Counted from the stretch's first letter, positions 1 through 6,491 are shown. The stretch: 7,266 nt of DNA from CALXJM01 sp963930325 (GCA_963930325.1 CAWVME010000070.1:1-7266); one strand, 5' to 3'. Made by a program: numbers and translations. Notes: a model not told the origin generated them from the letters alone.

Positions 1-1
1 A

Positions 2-904
2 GACTTATGTTTAAAAAAATATATTGAATTTGAAATAAAAGAAGAAAAACGAAGCAAAGAAGAAATTGTTGTAAAATTAATCGAAGGAAAGAACATAGAA
101 GAATTAAAAGAAAGTGAAAGAACCATTTATAATCTATTACAAAAAATCGCAGATAAAACAAATAGGTCTTTTACAATGAAAAACTTTGAAAAATATGCTA
201 AGAAACATTACCAAAGTTTCTTTGGACAATTAGATAAAATACAAACACAAGTGCAAAAAGAAGAAGAACTTCAGCAAAATTATAATAAAGAAAGTAAAAA
301 AGCTGGAGGAAAGTGGATGGGAATAGCAACTGCCTATATTGTAGGGATTGCAGTTAGTATAGGAGCCATGGCGATACTAGAAACATTTCACTGGTCAGTA
401 CTTACATTTGTAACATTACCAATGTTCATTTTAGCTTTATGCTATTATACTTTATCAGGCAGATATGATGGGCTAACACAAAAAGGAGTAGATGAAAAAG
501 AACAATGGAAAGGATTAAAAAGATATATGGAAGACTTTTCAATGATGGATGAAAAGGAAGTTCCAGAGCTAGTATTGTGGGAAAAATATTTAGTGTATGC
601 AACTACTTTTGGAATTGCAGATAAAGTACTAAAACAACTAAAAGTAAAATATCCAGAATTTACAGATGAAAATTATATGAGTACAACTACGTACTTATAT
701 CTAATGAGAAGAGGCAACTTTAGTGTTTCTTTTGTAAATTCATTAAACACATCTGTAAATAGAGCATATAATTCCGGAGTAAGCGCTAGAGCAACTGCTA
801 ATGGCTACTCATATGGAAATTCTTCTTCTGGAGGAGGTTTCGGAGGAGGCTTTTCCGGAGGCGGTGGCTTCGGCGGCGGAGGTGGCGGCGGAGGTGGCCG
901 TTAA
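2..904 (+). CDS. DUF2207-type membrane protein, C-terminal part (5' end outside window)
   Basis: The reading frame is open from the first bases of the window, so the ATG at 176 is internal and the real start lies upstream; 300 residues are visible. Numbered from position 2, residues about 104-126 and 130-150 form two hydrophobic, probable membrane-spanning segments. They are followed by a Trp/Lys-rich stretch (QWKGLKRYMEDFS, about 168-180) and WEKYLVYATTFGIADKV (about 193-209). This W-x-x-[YL]-hydrophobic-YA-x-x-FG-[IV]-A-[DE] signature and a tail made almost only of Gly, with some Ser and Phe (about 276-300), are typical of the C-terminal half of DUF2207 (predicted membrane) proteins. The N-terminal extracellular domain would be off the window. 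The molecular function of the family is not established. A strong terminator follows 35 nt after the stop. Family assignment is from recognised motifs, not from a search. Confidence 0.8.
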   Translation, partial: DLCLKKYIEFEIKEEKRSKEEIVVKLIEGKNIEELKESERTIYNLLQKIADKTNRSFTMKNFEKYAKKHYQSFFGQLDKIQTQVQKEEELQQNYNKESKKAGGKWMGIATAYIVGIAVSIGAMAILETFHWSVLTFVTLPMFILALCYYTLSGRYDGLTQKGVDEKEQWKGLKRYMEDFSMMDEKEVPELVLWEKYLVYATTFGIADKVLKQLKVKYPEFTDENYMSTTTYLYLMRRGNFSVSFVNSLNTSVNRAYNSGVSARATANGYSYGNSSSGGGFGGGFSGGGGFGGGGGGGGGR

Positions 905-939
905 AACCGAATTATGGCGAATAGTAAACAATTTTGGCT

Positions 940-970
940 GACTTTTTGTTGGAAACAACAAAAAGTCTTT
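940..970 (+). terminator. Rho-independent terminator after the DUF2207 gene
   Basis: A perfect 12-bp stem (940-951 pairs with 956-967) is closed by a GAAA tetraloop of the stable GNRA type and followed by TTTATATATT. It lies 35 nt after the DUF2207 stop. An outer 8-bp pair, GAATAGTA (919-926) with TACTATTC (981-988), could extend the structure. Confidence 0.85.
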
Positions 971-1132
971 ATATATTATCTACTATTCATTATTAATTGT
1001 GTTTACTAATCTCATTGATTAAAAATACGAGTAAAACAGAGGAAAAATGAGGAAATGGAAGTAAATACAGGAAAAGAAAAGAGAAAAAACAGTAAAAAAC
1101 GAAAAACTTTTACAAATATGAGAATACATTAT

Positions 1133-1161
1133 TTGAAAATGTTTAGAATATATTATATAAT
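1133..1161 (+). promoter_or_regulatory. Sigma-A-type promoter of the M23 peptidase gene
   Basis: TTGAAA (1133-1138), a 17-nt spacer and a perfect TATAAT (1156-1161) predict transcription from about 1168. This leaves a leader of about 60 nt before the inferred start at 1230. The leader holds a 6-bp hairpin, GTTTGC (1170-1175) with GCAAAC (1189-1194), of unknown relevance. Between the terminator ending near 970 and this promoter I see no gene. A 95-codon frame starting at 1055 begins upstream of the promoter and has an unconvincing Lys/Tyr-rich translation. Confidence 0.75.
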
Positions 1162-1217
1162 ATTTAACAGTTTGCGTAAGTTCTGCATGCAAACAAAACT
1201 TAAAACAGGCTCAAAGA

Positions 1218-1232
1218 AAAGGAGAGTGTATA
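1218..1232 (+). promoter_or_regulatory. Ribosome binding site that decides an ATA (or ATT) start
   Basis: AAAGGAGA (1218-1225) is the only strong Shine-Dalgarno site in front of the peptidase. With ATA at 1230 the spacing from AAGGAG is 5 nt and the product begins (M)FILSKKIKYY, a natural membrane-protein N-terminus. GTG at 1226 is only 1 nt from the site and is in a different frame. Confidence 0.6.
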
Positions 1233-2183
1233 TTTATTTTAAGCAAAAAGATCAAGTATTACACAAGAAAAAGCTTAAAAGTTACATTAATCGCGGGCTT
1301 TGCATTTGCCATTATAGCAACTATTATATTTATAAACTATAAACCTGTATATAAAGTGAAATTTAATGGTCAAGATTTTGGCTATATAGAAAATAAAAAT
1401 CAAGTAGAAAAAGCAATTGAGGAATACAAAAACTACAAAGAAGGAAACATTGCATTTATAACAATAGATACAATGCCAGAATACGAATTTACATTTGCCA
1501 AAAACGCAACAGAAACTAACGAAGAAGGCCTTTTAACAGCAGTTAGAGACAGTGCAACAACTGTATATAGAACTTTTGCAATTACCTTAGATGGAGAAAA
1601 TAAAGCATATGTAAATAGTATAGAAGAAGCACAAGAAGTAGTAGACGAAATTAAAGAAGAACACGGATTAGACTTAGAACTTAACATTGGCATTCAAGAG
1701 GTTTATACAGAAAATAGCAATGATATAGAAGCAGTAGAAGTTGCTATTGCTAAACAAAACATGGAAAATACAATTGATACAATTATAAGAATGAAAGAAA
1801 ATTCTGTTAACGGAATTTTATTATCAACTCCAACAAGTGGAACAATATCATCAAGGTTTGGAAGCAGATGGGGAAGAGCTCATACTGGATTAGATATCTC
1901 AGCAAGTACAGGAACTCCTATCTATGCATGCAGTGGTGGAACTGTAACAAACGCAAGCTATTTTGGAGGATATGGACTATTAATAAAAATTGACCATGGA
2001 AGTGGAGTGGAAACATATTATGGACATTGCAGTAGAATTTATGTTAGCGTGGGTGAAGAAGTACAAACAGGAGATCTTATAGGACTAGTTGGCTCTACAG
2101 GAAATTCTACAGGACCACATTTGCATTTAGAAATTCGAGTTAATGGGGGACCTCAAAACCCTCAAAACTACTTATATAAATAA
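1230..2183 (+). CDS. Membrane-anchored M23 (LytM-type) metallopeptidase, non-canonical start
   Basis: Probable cell-wall peptidase or peptidoglycan-remodelling factor, tethered to the membrane and facing outward. Numbered from the inferred ATA start: a basic N-terminus (KKIKYYTRKSLK, 6-17), one membrane helix (about 18-35), two similar segments (41-66 and 116-141), then a C-terminal M23 domain (about 200-317). All M23 residues are present: zinc ligands H218 and D222 (HTGLD) and H299 of HLH, plus catalytic H266 (YYGHCS) and H297. It should therefore be active. Start choice: the first ordinary start in frame is GTG 1356, but it has no ribosome site and would remove the membrane anchor. The frame is open back to 1161 with no ATG/GTG/TTG, while AAGGAG at 1219-1224 sits 5 nt before ATA 1230 and 11 nt before ATT 1236. 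A frameshift or sequencing error is the alternative. The target bond cannot be read from sequence; a role in sporulation is possible but unproven. Confidence 0.85.
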   Translation: MFILSKKIKYYTRKSLKVTLIAGFAFAIIATIIFINYKPVYKVKFNGQDFGYIENKNQVEKAIEEYKNYKEGNIAFITIDTMPEYEFTFAKNATETNEEGLLTAVRDSATTVYRTFAITLDGENKAYVNSIEEAQEVVDEIKEEHGLDLELNIGIQEVYTENSNDIEAVEVAIAKQNMENTIDTIIRMKENSVNGILLSTPTSGTISSRFGSRWGRAHTGLDISASTGTPIYACSGGTVTNASYFGGYGLLIKIDHGSGVETYYGHCSRIYVSVGEEVQTGDLIGLVGSTGNSTGPHLHLEIRVNGGPQNPQNYLYK

Positions 2184-2213
2184 AAATGCAAACAAAAATC
2201 AAACAAAAAAATT

Positions 2214-2258
2214 AACATAAAATTGCCAAAAGTTTTGACTTTTGGCAATTTTTATGTT
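2214..2258 (+). terminator. Terminator after the M23 gene, near-palindromic
   Basis: A perfect 14-bp stem (2220-2233 with 2238-2251) has a TTTG loop and a run of T at 2249-2253. AACATA (2214-2219) can extend the stem with 2252-2258, with T2253 bulged out. It begins about 30 nt after the peptidase stop. The A-tract on the 5' side could make it work in both directions. It physically overlaps the next promoter. Confidence 0.85.
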
Positions 2259-2263
2259 ATAAT
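2235..2263 (+). promoter_or_regulatory. Promoter of the CarD-family gene, embedded in the upstream terminator
   Basis: TTGACT (2235-2240), a 17-nt spacer and TATAAT (2258-2263) are preceded by an extended -10 TG at 2255-2256. The -35 hexamer lies across the loop and 3' arm of the terminator hairpin, and the spacer is the rest of that arm. Predicted start is about 2270, giving a leader of about 40 nt that contains AAGGAG at 2294-2299. Confidence 0.8.
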
Positions 2264-2309
2264 AAATATGTTGAAAAAATTAAATACTAAGAGAAGGAGT
2301 GGTTGTTGA

Positions 2310-2870
2310 ATGTTTAATGTAGGAGATAAGATCGTATACCCTATGCATGGTGCAGGAACAATAGAATCCATAGAGGAGAAGGACATATTAGGAGAGAAAC
2401 AATCTTATTATATAATTAAAATGCCAGGGGAAGTAAAAGTGATGGTACCAACTTCGAAAGCAGAAGACATTGGCGTAAGAAATATTATTTCAAAAGAGAG
2501 TGCTGCAAAGGTATTTAATGTATTAGAAAATGATAGTACAGAAATGTCTATGAATTGGAATAAAAGATATAGAGACAATATGGAAAAAATGAAAAGTGGA
2601 GATATATATGAAGTAGCTGATATTGTTCGAAATTTAAGTTTTAAACAAAAAGAAAAAGGATTGTCAACAGCAGAAAAGAAAATGCTTACAAATGCAAAAC
2701 AAATATTAGTAAGTGAATTAGTGCTAACAGAACAATCTACAACAGAGGAAATAGAAAATGTTATTAATGAAAAAATAAATACTTCTTATGAAGAATTTAA
2801 ACCAGCAGGAGCTTCTGAAAATATAGTAAAAAAATTTATTCCTTTTAACACAGATAATAAAGAAGAATAG
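2310..2870 (+). CDS. CarD/CdnL-family RNA polymerase-binding transcription regulator
   Basis: The 186-residue protein opens with FNVGDKIVYPMHGAGTIESI, the hallmark of the CarD_CdnL_TRCF family, in which the N-terminal beta-rich domain binds the RNA polymerase beta subunit. Here this domain covers about residues 1-60 (with YYIIKMPGEVKVMVPT at 33-48). A helical C-terminal domain, about 65-160, carries the family pattern of a Trp (W83) followed by basic residues and RNLSFKQKEKGLSTAEKKML (107-126). Family members stabilise open promoter complexes, notably for rRNA and housekeeping genes. The last 25 or so residues are a less conserved charged tail, making it slightly longer than the usual 160 or so. 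The ATG is fixed by an in-frame TGA directly before it (2307-2309); AAGGAG lies 10 nt upstream. The gene has its own promoter and terminator, so it appears to be a single-gene unit. The family call is firm; the regulon is unknown. Confidence 0.9.
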   Translation: MFNVGDKIVYPMHGAGTIESIEEKDILGEKQSYYIIKMPGEVKVMVPTSKAEDIGVRNIISKESAAKVFNVLENDSTEMSMNWNKRYRDNMEKMKSGDIYEVADIVRNLSFKQKEKGLSTAEKKMLTNAKQILVSELVLTEQSTTEEIENVINEKINTSYEEFKPAGASENIVKKFIPFNTDNKEE

Positions 2871-2899
2871 TGAACATAAAAAATTCTATACGTAAATAT

Positions 2900-2957
2900 A
2901 AAGTGTCACAAATAAGTGTAAAGCCATCGAAGCTTGAAATTAGATGTGACACTTTTT
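2900..2957 (+). terminator. Likely terminator after the CarD-family gene
   Basis: AAAGTGTCACA (2900-2910) pairs with TGTGACACTTT (2945-2955), an 11-bp stem ending in a T run. The 34-nt apical part contains a second small stem, AAGC (2921-2924) with GCTT (2932-2935), so the structure may be branched rather than a simple hairpin. It starts 30 nt after the stop codon. Confidence 0.65.
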
Positions 2958-2979
2958 ATTGCACTGGAAATTGACATAA

Positions 2980-3006
2980 GAAGGATTTGCGACAGAAGTG
3001 TCGAAT
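2980..3006 (+). promoter_or_regulatory. Candidate sigma-H promoter of dnaG-rpoD
   Basis: GAAGGATTT (2980-2988), 11 nt, then GTCGAAT (3000-3006) fits every fixed position of the Bacillus sigma-H consensus RnAGGAwWW-N11/12-RnnGAAT. The predicted transcript starts about 3013, roughly 34 nt before dnaG. The B. subtilis sigA operon is known to have a sigma-H promoter, which makes the match credible. TGTCGAA (2999-3005) also equals the Spo0A box core and overlaps the -10. A small inverted repeat, CGACA/TGTCG (2990-2994/2999-3003), overlaps too. A weaker vegetative alternative is TTGCGA (2987-2992) with TATAGA (3009-3014), 16-nt spacer; TTGACA at 2971 has no matching -10. Confidence 0.6.
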
Positions 3007-3046
3007 TATATAGATAAATGAATTTTATAATAGGAAAGGATGAAAA

Positions 3047-4837
3047 ATGGTTCATTATAGTGATGAATTAATTGATGAAATCAGAAGCAGTAATGATATT
3101 GTAGATGTTATATCACAATATGTAACTTTAAAAAGAAGTGGTAGAAATTTTTTCGGATTATGCCCATTTCATAAAGAAAAATCTCCATCCTTTTCTGTTT
3201 CGCCAGACAAGCAGATTTTTCATTGCTTTGGTTGTGGCGTTGGAGGAAATGTTATTCATTTTATTAGTAAAATAGAAAATTTAAACTTTGTAGAAACTTT
3301 GCATATTTTGGCAGAAAGAGCAGGAATTGTACTACCAACACTTGAAACGGGCGAAGACTCAAGAAGGCAGGAACTAAAAAATAAAGTATATCAAATTAAT
3401 GAAATGGCAGCACAATTTTATCATGAAAATTTATACAAACCTACAGCAAAAGGTGCACAAGAATATGTAAAAAAACGAAAATTAACAAATACTACTTTAA
3501 AAAACTTTAAAATAGGTTATGCAGGAATTTATAATGAATTATCTGCATTTTTAAAACAAAAAGGCTTTTCTGATATAGAAATTTTGGAATCTAGTCTAGC
3601 TAATAAGTTAGAAAATGGAAAACTGGTAGATAGATATAGAGGAAGGCTTATGTTTCCTATTTGTGATGTGAGAGGAAAAGTAATTGCCTTTGGAGGAAGA
3701 GTATTAGATGATTCAAAACCAAAGTATATTAATTCACCAGAAAATATTGTATATAGTAAGGGAAGGCATCTATACGGACTAAATGTAGCAAAACTTAGTA
3801 ATCCCAAAGAACTAATTATAGTAGAGGGCTATATGGATGCTATATCGCTTCACCAAAGAGATATTCCAAATGTGGTAGCTTCTTTAGGAACAGCTCTTAC
3901 AGAAGCACAAGGGAGATTACTTAGAAAGTATTGCGAAAAAGTAATTATCGGTTATGACTCCGATGGGGCAGGACAGGCAGCGACTCTTAGAGGACTAGAA
4001 ATTTTAAGCAATTTGGGATGTGACATAAGAGTACTACAATTAGAAGGAGCAAAAGATCCAGACGAATTTGTTATTAAATATGGAAGTGGAAGATTTAATA
4101 AAGCTGTAGAAGAATCTATTTCATTGGTAGAATTTAAAATAAAAACACTAAAAAGAAACTTAAAATTAGAAAACGTCAATGACAAAATTAAATTTTTAAA
4201 TGAAATTGCCAAAATATTATCTAAAGTAGATAATCAAATGGAAAAAGAAGTATATATAGACAAAATTGCAAGTGAATATAAAATATCCAAAGAAGCTATT
4301 TATGCAGAGATTAACAAACAAAGTTATACTCAAAAACAAAGTGCAAAAATACTAGATAAGCCAATTCGAGTGAAAACTACTAATAAAATAGAAGAAACGG
4401 AAGAAATTTCAAAAGAAATAATACAAAGAGAAAATGCTATTATTTTGCTGATTATTAATGGTAAAGCCGTACAAGAAATTATGGAAAATATTCCAGTAGA
4501 AGAATTTAAATATGATTTAAATAGAAAAATTGCAGAAAAATTGTATGAGGAATATAAAAAAGGAAATAGTAATACAAGAAGTATTTTGGATTTTTTCGAA
4601 GATGAAAAAATAATTAATCATTTAAGTGGAATAATGGCTATGGATATGGAAATCATAGACGTAAACAAGACTATTAATGAAATAATCGATTTATATAGAA
4701 GAGAAAAATTAACACAAGAAAAAAATGCGATTATAAAAAAATTGGAGAACAAAGAACTAGATAAACAGAGACAAGAGGAATTAGAAAATAGATTAAGTAA
4801 CATTATTATAGAATTAGCTAAAAAGAACAGGGGGTAA
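3047..4837 (+). CDS. dnaG: DNA primase
   Basis: Makes the short RNA primers for lagging-strand and restart synthesis, working with the replicative helicase. The 596 residues match the usual length and order. The N-terminal zinc-binding domain has C39, H42 (CPFH) and C60, C63 (HCFGC). The catalytic core contains RYRGRLMFPI (197-206) and KPKYINSPE (224-232). Its TOPRIM motifs are VEGYMD (E260, D264), GYDSDGAG (D304, D306) and KDPDE (D337, D339). These are all the metal-binding acidic residues expected. From about 365 on follows a helical linker and a C-terminal helicase-interaction region, which is Lys/Glu/Ile-rich and poorly conserved as usual. The start has AAAGGA 6 nt upstream. The stop is 2 nt before rpoD, so the two genes are co-transcribed, as in the macromolecular synthesis operon; rpsU is not present upstream. 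No damage is visible. Confidence 0.97.
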   Translation: MVHYSDELIDEIRSSNDIVDVISQYVTLKRSGRNFFGLCPFHKEKSPSFSVSPDKQIFHCFGCGVGGNVIHFISKIENLNFVETLHILAERAGIVLPTLETGEDSRRQELKNKVYQINEMAAQFYHENLYKPTAKGAQEYVKKRKLTNTTLKNFKIGYAGIYNELSAFLKQKGFSDIEILESSLANKLENGKLVDRYRGRLMFPICDVRGKVIAFGGRVLDDSKPKYINSPENIVYSKGRHLYGLNVAKLSNPKELIIVEGYMDAISLHQRDIPNVVASLGTALTEAQGRLLRKYCEKVIIGYDSDGAGQAATLRGLEILSNLGCDIRVLQLEGAKDPDEFVIKYGSGRFNKAVEESISLVEFKIKTLKRNLKLENVNDKIKFLNEIAKILSKVDNQMEKEVYIDKIASEYKISKEAIYAEINKQSYTQKQSAKILDKPIRVKTTNKIEETEEISKEIIQRENAIILLIINGKAVQEIMENIPVEEFKYDLNRKIAEKLYEEYKKGNSNTRSILDFFEDEKIINHLSGIMAMDMEIIDVNKTINEIIDLYRREKLTQEKNAIIKKLENKELDKQRQEELENRLSNIIIELAKKNRG

Positions 4838-4839
4838 AT

Positions 4840-6057
4840 ATGGAAGAAAAAACAAATAAACCAAAAAAAGAAATAGAAGAAAAAGTATCTACCAAAAAAG
4901 AAAAAAGTGAAAAAGTAGTTGAGCCAGAAAAAGTAGAAAAACAAGAAAAAAAATTAGTAGAAGAACAAAAACAAGAAGAAAAAAACGAAAAAGATAAAGT
5001 AATGGATATTTTAAAAAAAGCAAAAGAAAATGGAAAAATTACTTATGGGGAACTTGCTAGCCAATTAGGAGATATTAATCCTGATCAAATTGATAAGGTT
5101 TTTGATGCTTTTGAGGAATTTGGAGTAGATGTATTAAAAGACGATATTGAAGAACCAGATTTAGAAGATTTAGAAGAAGTAGAAGATGTAAAAATAGAAG
5201 ACTTAAACTTAATGAACTTTGATGGAGTTAGTGTAGACGATCCTGTTCGAATGTATTTAAGAGAAATCGGAAAAATTCCATTATTAACCTATGAAGAAGA
5301 ATTAGAACTTGCTAAAGGAGTACTTGCAAATGATGAAGAAGCTAAAAGAAAGCTATCTGAATCTAACCTAAGACTAGTAGTGAGTATAGCTAAAAAGTAT
5401 GTAGGAAGAGGGCTTTTATTCTTAGATTTAATTCAAGAAGGAAATATGGGATTAATCAAAGCAGTAGAAAAGTTTGACTATACAAAAGGATATAAATTTA
5501 GTACTTATGCAACATGGTGGATAAGACAAGCTATCACAAGAGCTATTGCAGACCAAGCAAGAACAATAAGAATACCAGTTCATATGGTAGAAACAATTAA
5601 TAAATTAATTCGTACATCTAGACATTTATTACAACAACTAGGAAGAGAACCATCAACAGAAGAATTAGCAGCGGAGATGGAAATGCCAATTGAAAAAGTA
5701 ATAGAAATACAAAAAATTGCACAAGACCCAGTATCATTAGAAACGCCAATTGGTGAAGAAGAAGATAGCCATTTAGGAGATTTTATTCCAGACGACGATA
5801 GTCCTGCACCACAAGACTCAGCAGCATATACATTACTTAGAGAGCAACTAAATGAAGTAATGGATACACTTACTCCCAGGGAAGCAAAAGTGTTGAAACT
5901 AAGATTTGGCTTAGAAGATGGAAAAGCGAGAACACTAGAAGAAGTTGGAAAAGAATTCCAAGTGACACGTGAAAGAATTAGACAAATTGAAGCTAAAGCT
6001 TTAAGAAAATTAAGACATCCAAGCAGAAGCAAGCGTTTAAGAGATTATATGAACTAA
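4840..6057 (+). CDS. rpoD: RNA polymerase primary sigma factor (sigma-70/sigma-A)
   Basis: Directs core RNA polymerase to housekeeping promoters. Of the 405 residues, about 1-50 are a Lys/Glu-rich low-complexity extension. Region 1.1 is about 51-105 and an acidic linker 102-122. Region 1.2 starts at DPVRMYLREIG (134-144). Region 2 (about 172-248) contains NLRLVVSIAKKYVGRGL, GLIKAVEKFDY and FSTYATWWIRQAI with the -10-reading and melting residues. Region 3 is about 250-305 and region 4 about 335-395, with the -35 helix-turn-helix TLEEVGKEFQVTRERIRQIE (365-384). Presence of regions 1.1 and 1.2 and perfect region 2.3/2.4 mark it as the primary, not an alternative, sigma. AGGGGG (4829-4834) within the dnaG end is the ribosome site, 5 nt from ATG. 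The promoters seen in the window (TTGACA/TATAAT type) suit this factor. Confidence 0.98.
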   Translation: MEEKTNKPKKEIEEKVSTKKEKSEKVVEPEKVEKQEKKLVEEQKQEEKNEKDKVMDILKKAKENGKITYGELASQLGDINPDQIDKVFDAFEEFGVDVLKDDIEEPDLEDLEEVEDVKIEDLNLMNFDGVSVDDPVRMYLREIGKIPLLTYEEELELAKGVLANDEEAKRKLSESNLRLVVSIAKKYVGRGLLFLDLIQEGNMGLIKAVEKFDYTKGYKFSTYATWWIRQAITRAIADQARTIRIPVHMVETINKLIRTSRHLLQQLGREPSTEELAAEMEMPIEKVIEIQKIAQDPVSLETPIGEEEDSHLGDFIPDDDSPAPQDSAAYTLLREQLNEVMDTLTPREAKVLKLRFGLEDGKARTLEEVGKEFQVTRERIRQIEAKALRKLRHPSRSKRLRDYMN

Positions 6058-6060
6058 GAT

Positions 6061-6089
6061 TTGACAAATTCACAAAATTATGTTAACAT
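6061..6089 (+). promoter_or_regulatory. Promoter directly behind rpoD
   Basis: Consensus TTGACA (6061-6066), a 17-nt spacer and TAACAT (6084-6089) with an extended TG at 6081-6082. Only three bases separate it from the rpoD stop. The first three bases of the -35 are a TTG that also opens a longer reading frame of the next gene, which argues against that frame's first 23 codons being translated. Confidence 0.65.
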
Positions 6090-6129
6090 ATATATGATAT
6101 TGTTTAGATTAGAAAAAAGAGGTGAAATT

Positions 6130-6462
6130 ATGGGATTTTGGAGAGATTTAGGTAGTTTACTAAGCGGAAAAGAAGACATGAACAATGCTGATAATTTAAC
6201 AGAAGAACAAGAAGCAGAATTAAAAGCAATACAAGCTGTAGAAGAAGAAGTGAGAAAAGAAGTACCATCTCGTACTAAAATATTACAGGCAAAAGCCAGA
6301 GAGAATAAAACAAAAGCAAAAGGAACAAAACAAATAAATGTAGTAGATAAAGAAGAAAAGACAGTAAGCGACAATGTATCACGTACTAGTATTGTAAGAG
6401 AAACGTCAAAAAGAAATAGAAACAAGATAAGAAGTAAAGACGAAGAAGAACTTGAAATGTAG
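6130..6462 (+). CDS. Hypothetical small charged protein (110 aa)
   Basis: I do not recognise this protein. The start at ATG 6130 is chosen because AGAGGTGA (6118-6125) lies just before it and because the longer frame from TTG 6061 starts inside the promoter. The N-terminus MGFWRDLGSLLSG (1-13) could form a short amphipathic helix. Residues 22-45 (NLTEEQEAELKAIQAVEEEVRKEV) look strongly helical and acidic. From about 48 to the end the protein is Lys/Arg/Thr/Ser-rich and probably disordered, ending in an acidic KDEEELEM. There is no signal peptide, membrane segment, Cys or known motif. It has its own promoter but could also receive read-through from dnaG-rpoD, since no terminator separates it from rpoD. 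Good ribosome site and composition like its neighbours make it a likely real gene. Function is unknown. Confidence 0.7.
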   Translation: MGFWRDLGSLLSGKEDMNNADNLTEEQEAELKAIQAVEEEVRKEVPSRTKILQAKARENKTKAKGTKQINVVDKEEKTVSDNVSRTSIVRETSKRNRNKIRSKDEEELEM

Positions 6463-6468
6463 AAAACG

Positions 6469-6491
6469 TAGGACGGCTAATAGCCGTCCTA
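6469..6491 (+). terminator. Perfect hairpin after the 110-aa gene (terminator-like, no T run)
   Basis: TAGGACGGCT (6469-6478) and AGCCGTCCTA (6482-6491) form a 10-bp GC-rich stem with loop AAT, starting 6 nt after the stop. The usual run of T is absent (ATTGCAAAACG follows), so it may pause polymerase or protect the mRNA end rather than terminate. It resembles the palindromic repeats near the window end and may be a diverged copy. Confidence 0.5.

Noticed and set aside
1055..1342. 95-codon + strand frame
   Set aside because: It starts upstream of the TTGAAA/TATAAT promoter, overlaps the anchor-coding part of the M23 gene in another frame, and its Lys/Tyr/Ile-rich translation resembles translated AT-rich non-coding DNA.
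1356..1358. GTG 1356 as the start of the M23 peptidase
   Set aside because: No Shine-Dalgarno site precedes it, and a convincing membrane helix is encoded directly upstream in the same frame.
2971..2976. TTGACA as -35 of a sigma-A promoter for dnaG
   Set aside because: The sequence at the proper distance (AGAAGT around 2994) does not resemble a -10; the TATA-like stretch at 3007 is too far away.
3529..4944. Minus-strand frames inside dnaG and rpoD
   Set aside because: They are antisense shadows of well-recognised genes, without ribosome sites; their Phe/Ser/Leu-rich content is the complement of Lys/Glu-rich coding sequence.
6061..6129. 23-codon N-terminal extension of the 110-aa protein from TTG 6061
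   Set aside because: The TTG is part of the TTGACA -35 box, there is no ribosome site before it, and ATG 6130 has a strong one.
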